A DNA stretch of 64,000 bases, taken from positions 62,001-126,000 of the forward strand of contig CBDCWQ010000021.1 in NCBI GenBank assembly GCA_965223435.1, read 5' to 3'. The notes below the pieces were generated by a model that was given only the letters and a program-made list of their open reading frames with translations, made no database searches and had not been told where the DNA came from. Below, one piece after another: positions 38,901 through 46,033 of this stretch. Both the position numbers and the translations under genes were made by a program. The DNA is from CBDCWQ01 sp965223435. Lineage in GTDB: Bacteria; Myxococcota; Kuafuiibacteriia; Kuafuiibacteriales; Kuafuiibacteriaceae. Within the stretch, counting starts at the first letter, position 1, and each line of letters begins with the position of its first letter.

Positions 38901-39370
38901 TAGATGTGGGTCTTGATGAAGTGGACTGCGTGCCACCCCTCCGCCACTGTGGAAGATGATGTGCGCGTTTGTTCGGCGTTCTTTTCGACGGTTTCTTGAG
39001 GGATTGGAAGAGTCAGGTCTTGTGCCTGACTGGCAAAGACCCAATGGACCGTTTGGTTTTCGAAAGCGCCGTCACCCACCATCAGCTGGGGTTCGCTGGT
39101 TTGCGAGAACAGCGTACTTTTGATATCCGGGATGCTCAGCTCCCTTTGTCGGCTGTCTTGAATAGACATTGAAGACCTTAGAGGTGTGTCGGAGTCTCTT
39201 GGGGTTTCGATGACAGGCAGGGCGTTCCAGCCGGGTTCGACGTGCAACCGAAGCTCGGCGGGGGATTGGGCCTCGGAAATCGAGCTTTGTGCCGCGAGGG
39301 AAAAACAAAATCCAAGACTGGTGCTGAGCCGCACGGCACTTCGGCGTTTTCGCCTATCAAGATTGCTCAC
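29996..39370 (-). CDS. Giant secreted protein: propeller, toroid, ParB-like repeats, subtilase-like domain
   Basis: 3124 residues from GTG 39370, which has GGAG about 9 bases upstream; the open frame to 39457 is less likely. A signal peptide precedes SEAQSPAE. Order: beta-rich N-terminus; Asp-box propeller (TSDDGQVW about 667, SRDQGHTW about 728) with a CDCEDCWC cluster near 445; toroid domain (GWHFSWNT about 1060, NVVTEHNLDVLSVLNHAL about 1240, AIDNCSWLALSVDY about 1343, YHLEATMGLILGL, FIDVHD about 1490); first ParB/Srx-like module (about 1900-1995, ending TEVPVRLV); subtilase-like domain (about 2023-2260: VAVVDDF, PRHTSVILAEV, VDLVAPG, but AITAATALAG where GTSMAAP is expected); second ParB/Srx-like module (about 2430-2553, ending ETHVPVRYL); a C-terminus ending IRIDLRKWLTP. 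The catalytic Ser of the subtilase seems lost. The protein is most likely surface-exposed; its activity is unknown. Confidence 0.85.
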   Translation of the reverse strand: MSNLDRRKRRSAVRLSTSLGFCFSLAAQSSISEAQSPAELRLHVEPGWNALPVIETPRDSDTPLRSSMSIQDSRQRELSIPDIKSTLFSQTSEPQLMVGDGAFENQTVHWVFASQAQDLTLPIPQETVEKNAEQTRTSSSTVAEGWHAVHFIKTHIYDDPQVDRVLRWDPSAKAYKDLSVGDRLEPTVMYWLYRSAPGMLSFSVLGGTARTPQPLTTASEVESQKTPRSLVESAPVIGLGDFETPSVATKNDVHAAMPKSVITGHGEKTMVHLAYIAKDEQGDHIEVLHSLKSGKAGSFRRDQGRRVATALPGWTITELAVAASSEKLVIAWIEKGREGDMTLMRIQKKQLMFTGAQEPTPSIVQAPPGVGEADPSWKRTLSLAIDPDGHVHMTWNQANQVLYAYDFEIERTPDGRPLNVFNQHVRTPATEIVKYKAQYAPRANGRCDCEDCWCDESYPISEEPDPKKDGQPMGPYIDRTHEAYAYAPSLHIGPKSVMIIAKQLRLWEDHPVPSEAWQRMHAEPIYSTTIVQRAQPTKWVQGWRQTWKAAYEPGDEHRWAGLGFQYQYLYQGTWHEDDQIVFAHRSLDREDTKSPAKKEHSAHHPVAPWNLSVVDGHFAPQVSQKPSYPKVAHMPSGSLIAVYEKGPQHDANQADGNPLFYATSDDGQVWASPKNLLAEGQPLAGYLPQVAISGRGEIGVAYYRPSLSTDLGISGRVQIARSRDQGHTWNVDTLNQERRTERLLDLAPLHGTTLDTETTTKAAYSDHYAGEPSLTADGDLFFAAFVHQAKEAHKRNRILTTRASRDQSVRQLDATVERPSSATSAPPTVKVALINKHHVKVYDAPPEELVAAVEASLEASPQAPLWASNPGAPAGAHAALTASPPLMQVELVEGEAVVSWAPANAFHTDEAVPPHPNPNPDLNYTKAIAERESLIRRTTLQASEGGRYDYADFYPPLSREGAYQVEYRPANHRFGDDQVPFDPRASSLYEGDDPDSIHLAGFERVWVYTLGIALAQLSRSQTVPGLTTPEHRARTQAMARYLCGHAVVDQANPQELKGWHFSWNTTGDSFKDPRLVTGANAWAIHGLGVFITSEAFADLPQDEEQAWFRQCYQSALLGLQRHRRTFEVGHQARQVSLMTAGWSTRGLEAVDRPFPIQGDGEPSPVEAHHERWAYYSVVDAIGYDVYDEAQPPALKACADASLCAAGEIPEDAWQSFTLSERAWSRLKRPEIARNVVTEHNLDVLSVLNHALNHTGALGLSNKGALEAWRNEVRDGIFYALWDQVPPSTLAYLAEREPHKQAWLKDDEPTDAKSPMGRIVTGGAFQEDGTFSKSSHTAIDNCSWLALSVDYRDLPPSDEGAPSIYVSRLERCLQYTILRFAKKMGFSDSGPKYYGTHYFQNAFRDPYINPSDLQESSYHLEATMGLILGLHRFVGAHPEVQSREGLEYEAKRLWANAQTFTRDHGFPYSSQRIQDLSTLLSSSTAILWFIDVHDALETPPSSFPPAALAMGQSFFGSASFLGGLETSLALGPRPEAAAYWVYGVEVIKQLGAREALKLILAEILATGVFTAITGEIHQEEINDLVDQLLVDENHNVVVVEEHVPFEVPAGYDYVGRAPPLEPSNPKDYYTSVRDMVSAYPSYWEEAFSDSIMANLGFGVGNTAEEQEEAAQALRAMVHGAIPQDVILQKTWDGIEVYRKLRLFQPLDRLYQAPRGVVLHLSPDHEGPKLIHHQPGSWTNWYEGEIAASDIPEAYKDTYIQWIHQWLLDIVLGVPSCKQRHSSDAFGVTAPSRCPTTLPGWDQWRTSSVRSFTTGNIDDRGSPGGSPGGIPGSGAPGPDDVFKWRGEEIRWVNPHPELSVEQPGDLIYASSDAIPVKQYDAVLRVTEQEKARLGSKKIQQPIDPKTELEPSHPLAELKVNEIFRSQPLGWPGGTDVAHQVQTAMAALIDQGISRRLRAYTLPSGRTAIHPDDHDVLAAMNLLQQTEVPVRLVSPPSKGVITPQDPMRKLFPLPESLPAPITFPSHKNEEVAVAVVDDFTAYDGDVRRLDSKSSQGPRHTSVILAEVQKQAPIVDVDPEPERAYAIGFDIGPPDKTTPADVVNAIRAATEERRKHLNGFGLHQVTVISLSPKLSYSIKDQFPKADREQLTRLQSEIDKRLEKVIAEAAAQDILIVSGAEPNATLSEAIVRAGAKSKHFLSTAGSTRLTPDPTASRSVVSATEVDLVAPGVAPVLTNEGVVLERDGFVPVAITAATALAGRSLSMFGDVRAIIQETKQPSRSSGDTGHLSPVDFHVLNFAQYFDFEKREKSVIEDREFYRIFKAEIKASHLFVVHHEGGPSIEEVPPSSHLHLGENDELIVYFEDRVQDVVSSRVWNQGIATGDIQVVAGSPTEIRYFGGYSLQSAGQTFRFPDHAFTHDLEFTDPDHYFVSTDPFLAHEYDSIVQHRDTTKVFLGNRRVQRLLKGQEVRPSGFPKGVSEFPIREILRGHYVPFERPSVPGGRSLKEWLTELAKTGIDVEQPVHVYVDSSARIAWPPDQALLAAMNLLGETHVPVRYLRGDYWGWLKRLDNGAGYVGHPDVYGVPDHKFQAAGRHFRQTKFVVGPSDSEKVFADGLPADGDDVNLWNLLWNTGANSSWLFAFDDLFHASVGTSHDMQYRDQKPTYYLVRFRGGVSIYAATNISTDEAAVPSIPAKDVLAAVTPGEEEDQWHWTVNAKATDPLPPVAAWSHQSDQRELISSLELTDFDSDVARGLTDSVLDEGTLISPPVAVTSKAGRIQILTGKEGAVALKAAGEEFIQVIMLQWESLSSSQKEHLTKAYFSSLGTDGVVQKPKTPKYLRAPRFDQPPTVDNWSRVRYDERLSNPDLMNPVYTMIVLISTHDENELRKRLEDGIFSRDWTTFIRALAKNPRAYSVNVVQHRDQYGFQDLSLMEDQQSENYIFLQDYFGSGAFPRMAAGWKRAFAYFPVAKQKVFALSDTGTFEPTTVPMSFAPRPPKAGRSGFWYNLGVDFTYDEPDYHPSELELYFAKIDPRHRERGPVDYIYFDLDVHKTSLPQELQIDLHGAQKSVVKRLGTKRFLENIQSGEFELWVSGRTIGQFRLPDGQLDQTKVARESTPIRIDLRKWLTP

Positions 39371-39969
39371 GTGGAATGCTCCTTGCGCATCATGACAATC
39401 GGGGTGATACCCCCTATGCAGGGCGCCCATACGATGAGAAAGATGCGGGGGTGTCAACGGTTTTCAAGTGAACGCACCATGCAGGTCGAATTGACCTCGA
39501 CGCCTTTCTCTTGTCCGAAACGGGTGTACAAAAAGGGATGGGTTCGCCCTTATGAAGTTCATGCCGAATGCCTCGCGTATTCCACAGCTTGTGTCTACCC
39601 TTGCGAAATCTGGGCGCGGTCACCGTCAACCATGATTGGCAAATCTACGGAGCTCCGTTTTGGAGCACAACTTTGTCGCTTGGTGAGCCGGCGTTCTACT
39701 CGGGTGGGCCATGACTGCATGATGGTGGGCCGCTGCAGCGCCTGCGCGTTGAGAAGCGGGAGAGACTACGTCGCCAAAATTTGTGGGTGCTTGGCGGTGG
39801 GCGTGTTTCAGGAATGGGTTGCGGCCGGCGGTCGCTGCTTGTTTTTGAGGTTGCTGGGCCTCGCTGGGATTCCCCCCATCTGGGAATGACGAGCGTGATG
39901 AGGGACAGAGCTTAGCCTTATTACGACAAATTACCCTACACGAGGGGAACGTGGTACTTTGGAGTACAT
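39371..39969. other. Intergenic region between divergent genes
   Basis: About 600 bp between the minus-strand giant gene start (39370) and the plus-strand lipoprotein start (39970). It should hold both promoters. Open frames here are unlike real protein (Cys/Arg-rich, no signal, no clear start). Nothing else was identified. Confidence 0.45.
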
Positions 39970-41631
39970 ATGTCTTTCGTGAGCGTTTCGAAGAACCTTG
40001 ATCCCATTATCATTTTCGTCCTGTCGGCGGTGCTCTTGGCGTCTCTGGGCTGTGGCAGCAGCAACCCCGACGCCGACCCTGACCCCGATCCGGATCCCGA
40101 CCCCGATCCCAAGCCCATGATGATGACGGAGAAAAATGAAATCAGCTTGGTCGATGCCACTTCGGGGGCGCTGGCCAACGGGACATTCACCGTCCGCGTG
40201 AACTATGAGCTGACCAAGAGTCGAGAGATCATCGTACAGCTCAAGGATCCCACCCTACCGAGTGGCGAAAACAATGTTTTTGGCGAGAAAGTTGAAACGT
40301 TTATCGGTAAAGGCACTGCAGACCTTACGATTTCGGTCACCGGTGATCCAAGCCCCGGTAGCCAGTACGTGCTTGAGATTCGGCTTCGTGACGGGACTAC
40401 CGTCCTCGATACAAAGTCCCAGGCGGTCATGATCGAACCAGAGCCGGTTCTCGGGCCCTCGGTTGTCGCGAATTTCAATTCCAGCAGTACGACCAACGGC
40501 TTTGGAGGGGCCAATGCAGTCTCCGTCGACAACGAGGCAAGCTGCGGGAGCTCAAACACAAGCGCCACAGCAACCATCCAGTCTACGGGTGGCGTAAACG
40601 ATTCCGGCTTTTTGGAATTTACATACAGCGTGACCAAAAACACCGATCCGGATTGTGGTGACTTTGCTGCCTACGGCATGCCCAGCAAGCCGGAAGAGCC
40701 AAAAGACCTGGGCGACTTTGAAGGTCTTCGCTTTTGGGTCCGAAGCGACGCAAGCTCTGCAGGAAAGGAGTTTGTGGTGTCCCTACGAGACGCCGACTGC
40801 CCTGAGGAAGGTCTCACAAACCGGTCGGAAGTGGTTGTTGTCGCGCCCAGTACACCGGGTGAATGGGTGCAAGAGACCCTCCTGTTTCGTGTTTTTGAGG
40901 CCAAATCGAATGGTTGCCCCAACCCCAACGGTGACTTCAGGGAGGTTTTGAGTCTTGGGTTTGTTGTCAACACGGTGGGGGAGCAAGGCACACTCTCCTT
41001 TGATGAAGTGACCCTCATACCGAATGGCGATGTCATACCCGAAAACAACGGCGCGCTCCCGGTGCTGACAACCTTTGATCGGAATTTGACGGGCAGTGCA
41101 TTTGGTGGAACCACAGCCGTTTCGCTCGATAACGAGGGGAGTTGTGGGAGCTCGAACACGGCGGCAACGGCAGAACACGTGGTTGCTGGTGGCATCGAAG
41201 ATTCGCCCCATGTTCGGTTCACTTACTCCGTGGGTGATAATACTGACCCCGACTGCGGCGACTTTGCTGCTTTAGGTGTTCCGTCGCCGCCCGATACGAC
41301 GCAGAACCTGGGGCCCTACAAAGGGGTGCGCTACTATGTGAGAAGTGACAACTCGAGTGAGGGCCAGAGCTTTGTGGTCTCCATCAGAGACGCCGAATGT
41401 CCTGAAGAAGGACTCACCAACCGATCAGAGGCCGTTCGCATGGCCCCCGCTGCGGGTAAGTGGGTTCCGCAAGCGATCTTATTTAGCGAGTTCGACGCCA
41501 AGTCCAGGGGTTGCCCAGATCCGGATGACGACTTTCGGCAGGCTCTGAGTGTCGCCTTTGTGATCAACGAGGTTGGCGCCTTTGGCACCCTGTTTTTCGA
41601 CAACATCGAATTCATTCCCGACGACGAATAG
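39970..41631 (+). CDS. Lipoprotein with DP-repeat linker and two carbohydrate-binding-like domains
   Basis: 553 residues. The lipobox is LLASLGC (Cys 28), followed by a Asp-Pro dipeptide run (about 33-49), a typical extended linker in surface lipoproteins, and an Ig-like region (about 55-150). Two copies of a roughly 190-residue domain follow (about 160-352 and 362-553), sharing NFxxxxxxxxFGGxxAVSxDNE, GSCGSSNT/SATA, DPDCGDFAA, RDADCPEEGLTNRSE, GCPxPxxDFRxxLSxxFVxN and a closing LxFDxxxxIPxxD. The folded jelly-roll pattern resembles CIA30/CBM11-type domains with paired cysteines. It converges with the giant gene at 41654, 22 bp away, and likely binds polysaccharide at the surface. Confidence 0.82.
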   Translation: MSFVSVSKNLDPIIIFVLSAVLLASLGCGSSNPDADPDPDPDPDPDPKPMMMTEKNEISLVDATSGALANGTFTVRVNYELTKSREIIVQLKDPTLPSGENNVFGEKVETFIGKGTADLTISVTGDPSPGSQYVLEIRLRDGTTVLDTKSQAVMIEPEPVLGPSVVANFNSSSTTNGFGGANAVSVDNEASCGSSNTSATATIQSTGGVNDSGFLEFTYSVTKNTDPDCGDFAAYGMPSKPEEPKDLGDFEGLRFWVRSDASSAGKEFVVSLRDADCPEEGLTNRSEVVVVAPSTPGEWVQETLLFRVFEAKSNGCPNPNGDFREVLSLGFVVNTVGEQGTLSFDEVTLIPNGDVIPENNGALPVLTTFDRNLTGSAFGGTTAVSLDNEGSCGSSNTAATAEHVVAGGIEDSPHVRFTYSVGDNTDPDCGDFAALGVPSPPDTTQNLGPYKGVRYYVRSDNSSEGQSFVVSIRDAECPEEGLTNRSEAVRMAPAAGKWVPQAILFSEFDAKSRGCPDPDDDFRQALSVAFVINEVGAFGTLFFDNIEFIPDDE

Positions 41632-41653
41632 TCGCAACGTCGGCCCTCCAGGG

Positions 41654-44600
41654 TCAGGGCTTCGGTGGGCCAAAAAAGATTTCTTGGGTTCGGTAGTTGA
41701 TGACGATTCGGCGGCCTGCAAGCGTATGCTGGCCAAGGATCATGGCCGGGCTGAGCCCACCGTTCCAGGCCCACACAAAGGGGACCCATTGAACGACAAG
41801 GGTCGGTTCTTTAAACACTGTGGTGCCGATGCGAACGTACTCAGGCATACGTGCGGGAAGCTCGTCGCCGTTGCTTCTTATGAGGTTGGTGTCGCGGGCC
41901 ACCATTTGTCCGGCGGCGCTGGTGGTCACCTGGCTGAACGTTGACCCTAGATCTAAGATCGTCGGAATCGATGGGAGGCCGGGAAGGGTTGCTGTCAGCC
42001 GGATGTGGCCGCCGGCCGAGACAAAAGAAACGGGGTCGCCGTCGTCGGGGTGAGGAGAATACTCATTTTCGGGATGGAGCCGGATGACCTGTCTCGCAAG
42101 ATCGATTTCAACGATGTAACGATGAAAGAAATCAGAGCCCAAAATACCATCTATCTCCGACCGGGAGGTTTGTAGCGAGATGAGATCGCTTACAGCAACA
42201 GGGAAGCGTCCGAAGGTCGCGCGGCCGAGGGTGACGTTCTTCAGTTGGACAATCGGACTGATATTTTGTTCGCTGGAGTGTGCATCGTTGGTTTCTATGG
42301 TCCACCGAGTGGACTCATAGTTGTCGGTCTTTTGTAGTTTGTCCAAAGCATCGGGGGTGATGAGCGTGGCTGGTGCGCCGGTATCAAAGATCAACCGAAG
42401 CGTCTGGATGCGATCGACGTCCAGTGAGACCAACATCCATTGTGTTTTTGGGTCTTGTGTGAAAGGGAGTTCGATCGTTGAGGCAACACCTGCGGTATTG
42501 AGGGGGCGTTCGCGCGGCGGTTGTTCTTTGAGCTCCTTAAACCACGGGAACGGCCACTGCGCACCGGAGCGAATGTGGTCGTCCGGATTGGACGATGGGT
42601 CTTTTTCACCTAGCGCGCTGTAGCCCACGATGTCTTGCCACCAGGCGGGGGGTTTGCCGTTGGGGCTGGACTGGGGCAGTCCGGCTGAGCGTTCGGCGGT
42701 TGATGCGTCGAAAAACCAGCCAAGAAAAAGCCCGCGCATGGTGGTCAACAGCATGTCCCGAACCCCATCGTTTGGGATATGTTCCGCGATGGAAAGCACA
42801 TGTTGCCACCAAAGGTGATGGCGAAAAAAAGCGTCGGTAATCATGTCTCGTGGTGTTGTTGTTGCCAGAGCGTAGACATCCACCTGGCCTTCGTCCCCAA
42901 CGAGCTTGGGGGAATCGAAAGCGAGGTCGCCCACCAGGCTGTCTTGGGGTGACCCCAGTCCCGTGGGGATCAGGTTCTGCAGGTGTCTGGTGTCAAAACC
43001 ATAAATTTTGTCTACGTCGAATGGCTGGGCGATGCCCGAGCTCCGGTAGCGCTTCTTGGTGCGAATCTCGGTCTCGTCGTTGTAGTAGAGGACTACGCCG
43101 GACCGATGCTCACCGAATGCGAGCTCCTGGATGATTTGGTCGGCATCGATGGTTCCTACCCTCGTCCATGCTGGACCGGGATCTATGTCGAACGTGACCA
43201 TTGTGGTCAGTCCGGCATCAAGATCGCCGAGCAGCACGGTGGCGGGAAGCATCCAAGAAACCGCGGTGGACGCTGCGGCGGGGTCCATCTTCATGAGCTC
43301 CTTGAAAGCGGCAAAAAAACCTTTGCTGGGGGACCGAAACACACTCTTGAGTGGGAGTCCGACTTTGGAGACTTCAGTGGCATCGTGGCTGGATGAAGAG
43401 CCAAGGTGGTCGTGGACGTCTAAGAACCACACGATCGCGGTCGCCGAAGACAGGCGCGTGGAAAGGTTGTAGATCCGCTGACTGGAGTACGGGAAACCAA
43501 ATTTGTCGACAAAGGCTTGGGCGTCGACCCACAGGTCGTGGGCGGTTTGCCGCATGGATGCGGCGTACGGGCGCTCGGGATAGGCCTCGGTAAAGTACAG
43601 CAACCCCAAGATGAGCCCCATGGTGGCTTCGAGGTGGTAGGAAGCGCTTTGAAGGTGACTGGGCCGAATGTATGGGTCACGAAAGTCATCTTGAAAATAG
43701 TGTGCGCCCAGATGGGTCGACTCGGCCGCCTCGCAGTCGCCCCCGGAGTCGCGTGTGCACAGGGGCTTGATGAAACGAATGATGGTGTAGCGAAGACATC
43801 GTTCCAGTTTGTCGGCGTGGCTCAGGCCCGACAGGGTTTCGGCCGAAAAACCAGGGTCCTTGTAGTCGACCGAGAGGGCGAGCCAGCTGCAGTTGTCTAT
43901 GGCGGCGTGCTGGCTTTTGTGGGCAAAGCGGTATCGTGTAGGTGGCGTGCGGGTTTCGTTTGTCAGTAGTGTGAGGTTTCCGCCTCCGGTGATAAATCGC
44001 CCAAGCGGCTCATGGGCATCGAGGGCGCGTTGCATTCTTTGAGACAGAGGGCTGGATGGGTCGAGGGCGATGGACGAACGAAATTCTGTGGTCCAGCCCG
44101 TTTCGTCCCAGAGCAACTGAAAAATACCCGCGCGAAGTTTGTCACGCCATGCGCGAAGTGCGCGGGCATTCAGATCTTGAGTTTTGAAGAGACCAAGATC
44201 ATCATGGTGGGTGAGGGCATGGTTCAGTACGCTCAGGGTGTCGAGGTTGTGCTCGGTGACGATATTCAGAGCCTCGGTGGGTTCATGAAGTCGCTTCCAC
44301 GCTGTCTCTGAGAGGTCTATCCAGCGCCAAACAGTCGAATCGTGTGGGCTGTGGTTGTCGCATGCGCGCCCCAACGCGCACTGCTGTATGCGCGGCGGGC
44401 TCGTGGAATCGTAGCGATCGTAACCGACGGCATCGAGTACGGTGTAGTAGGCCAGACGATGTTCTGGGTTTTGGCTCAGTCCAAGAAGGTGCGGTTCTTG
44501 TGCATGTTTCAAACCGTCTACCGTAGATCCTGCGGACATCAGATAGGCCTCGCTACCATCAGCAAGGGGCACGGCGCGGCGATGGCGCAAGAGGCCGCGA

Positions 44601-45580
44601 AGGGACATGGTGTAGCAGTTCATGAACCAATCTCGGTCGGCTTCAAGGCGCTCAAAGGCGCGCGAGGCAAGGAATTGCCCGAGGCCGTGGATGGCCCACG
44701 CGCTGGCCCCAGTCACCAGGCGCGCATCGCGCCAGCTGTCACGGTCCGTATTCCACGAAAAATGCCAACCTTGGAGCTCGTCGGTCTGCGCCGGGTTGAG
44801 CACCGCGTGTGCGCACAAATACCGAGCCATGGCTTGTGCACGCTCGTGGCCCTGTGGGGTGTCGTCTCGTGACGCTTGCGCGACAGCGATTCCAAGCGTG
44901 TATGCCCACACACGTTCGAATTGGGCGAGGTACGCGGCGTCTTCGAGACGACCTCGTTCCGTCTCTTCGCTATCGGGAAAGGGGGCGCCCAAGCGGTACT
45001 CGACAAGATAGCGAACGTTAGAGATCTCCGGAGAAAAACGTTGGCCGTAAAAGTGCGCTTCGCCGGAGCCCTCGGAAAAAGACAGGGCTTCACTGCGTTC
45101 GTGGGCATCTCGTTCTTGTTCTGCCTTGGCCGTATTGCCGCTTAGATCTCCCAGGATGCGGTTGATCGCGTCTTGCGCAAAACGCTGGGCCTCGAAGACC
45201 ACGCGTTGTTTTAAAAATGTGGGTTCGCCGGTTTGGTTGGCGCTCGAGTCTTGCGTGACTTCCAGTGGGCTGGGGGCATATACCCAGTAGTCCTTTTCGG
45301 CTTCAGCAGGTCCCCAGGCGTCGTTCTTCTGTACTTCGATAGATCTGCGTACAGTGCCCCGGGTTGAAACTTCAAAAACCTTGAGGCCCGGCGTTGCGAA
45401 CAGACTTTCGACAGAGAAAAGATGTGGGGCGGAAAAAAGACTCCAGCCAGAATCGATGTGCGTCGGGCGTGTGACGGACTCCTGAGTGGGTTCTTCGGCC
45501 AGGGCAGGTATCATCGCAATGAGCACCCAAAGCCCGGCAGCGGTTGAGGAGACAGGTCGTGCCTTCTCTTTGAAGCTCAT
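41654..45580 (-). CDS. Giant secreted protein: toroid domain plus two-lobed aspartyl-protease-like domain
   Basis: 1308 residues from ATG 45580, which has GGAGGG about 11 bases upstream; the frame to 45790 is open but protein-unlike. A Sec signal (LWVLIAMIPALA) is followed by a short beta-rich domain and then the toroid: GWHFSWNTDRDSW (about 273), TGASAWAIHGLG, NIVTEHNLDTLSVLNHAL (about 443), AIDNCSWLALSVDYKD (about 562), YHLEATMGLILGL, FLDVHD (about 720). The C-terminal 280 residues look like a duplicated retropepsin fold. Lobe 1 has LIFDTGAPATLIT (about 1065) and IDGILGSDFFHR (about 1143); lobe 2 has TILDLGSTFSQVT (about 1206) and SPAMILGQHTLAG (about 1280). Lobe 1 keeps the DTGA active-site motif; lobe 2 has DLGS. 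If folded as paired lobes it could be an active aspartyl protease, with the toroid as a binding or processing part. Confidence 0.85.
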   Translation of the reverse strand: MSFKEKARPVSSTAAGLWVLIAMIPALAEEPTQESVTRPTHIDSGWSLFSAPHLFSVESLFATPGLKVFEVSTRGTVRRSIEVQKNDAWGPAEAEKDYWVYAPSPLEVTQDSSANQTGEPTFLKQRVVFEAQRFAQDAINRILGDLSGNTAKAEQERDAHERSEALSFSEGSGEAHFYGQRFSPEISNVRYLVEYRLGAPFPDSEETERGRLEDAAYLAQFERVWAYTLGIAVAQASRDDTPQGHERAQAMARYLCAHAVLNPAQTDELQGWHFSWNTDRDSWRDARLVTGASAWAIHGLGQFLASRAFERLEADRDWFMNCYTMSLRGLLRHRRAVPLADGSEAYLMSAGSTVDGLKHAQEPHLLGLSQNPEHRLAYYTVLDAVGYDRYDSTSPPRIQQCALGRACDNHSPHDSTVWRWIDLSETAWKRLHEPTEALNIVTEHNLDTLSVLNHALTHHDDLGLFKTQDLNARALRAWRDKLRAGIFQLLWDETGWTTEFRSSIALDPSSPLSQRMQRALDAHEPLGRFITGGGNLTLLTNETRTPPTRYRFAHKSQHAAIDNCSWLALSVDYKDPGFSAETLSGLSHADKLERCLRYTIIRFIKPLCTRDSGGDCEAAESTHLGAHYFQDDFRDPYIRPSHLQSASYHLEATMGLILGLLYFTEAYPERPYAASMRQTAHDLWVDAQAFVDKFGFPYSSQRIYNLSTRLSSATAIVWFLDVHDHLGSSSSHDATEVSKVGLPLKSVFRSPSKGFFAAFKELMKMDPAAASTAVSWMLPATVLLGDLDAGLTTMVTFDIDPGPAWTRVGTIDADQIIQELAFGEHRSGVVLYYNDETEIRTKKRYRSSGIAQPFDVDKIYGFDTRHLQNLIPTGLGSPQDSLVGDLAFDSPKLVGDEGQVDVYALATTTPRDMITDAFFRHHLWWQHVLSIAEHIPNDGVRDMLLTTMRGLFLGWFFDASTAERSAGLPQSSPNGKPPAWWQDIVGYSALGEKDPSSNPDDHIRSGAQWPFPWFKELKEQPPRERPLNTAGVASTIELPFTQDPKTQWMLVSLDVDRIQTLRLIFDTGAPATLITPDALDKLQKTDNYESTRWTIETNDAHSSEQNISPIVQLKNVTLGRATFGRFPVAVSDLISLQTSRSEIDGILGSDFFHRYIVEIDLARQVIRLHPENEYSPHPDDGDPVSFVSAGGHIRLTATLPGLPSIPTILDLGSTFSQVTTSAAGQMVARDTNLIRSNGDELPARMPEYVRIGTTVFKEPTLVVQWVPFVWAWNGGLSPAMILGQHTLAGRRIVINYRTQEIFFGPPKP

Positions 45581-46033
45581 TGTTTCTTGCGTCCCTCCCG
45601 AGTCCGAAGGACCCCAGCGCAGCCGAATGTTAAAGTCAATTGGTTTTGCTCTACTGGAGGGGAATGTTGAGCCTCGCAGTAAAGATTGCGATGACGTCAC
45701 GGGTCGGTGTGCACCATGGATGCCTTTTGCGCTGCGGTGGATGACAGCTCTGTCCGAGGCCTCAGTGACCCATGTTTTTGTTGCCCACAAGCCTTTGGGC
45801 TGTGGTTGTTGTTGTGTTCAAAGGTTCTTGGCCGCACACCCGCGAATTCCACACCGTAGGGGGTAAGTGGTTTCTCGCATGGTATCTCGGGTTTTCCATG
45901 ATTTTAGGGGGCATGGGATGGGTGCGGATGTTCTTGATTAAATGATTCCGGCGGTGTCTGGTCCCGGCCTTGTGAGTGAGGCTCGCATGGCGGGTCAATC
46001 AAGTTCCCAACAAAATGGAGAGGAAGCAACGGA
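45581..46033. other. Intergenic region
   Basis: About 450 bp between divergent genes. It ends in a GAGAGGAAG Shine-Dalgarno for the gene at 46034. No coding sequence or repeat was recognised. Confidence 0.45.

Noticed and set aside
39242..39889. 215-codon plus-strand frame over the giant gene start and upstream region
   Set aside because: Half lies antisense inside the giant gene; the rest has unlike-protein composition (many Cys/Arg/Met) and no ribosome-binding site.
45581..45790. N-terminal extension of the 41654 giant
   Set aside because: The extra 70 residues are not signal-like, while ATG 45580 follows a strong GGAGGG and begins a clean signal peptide.
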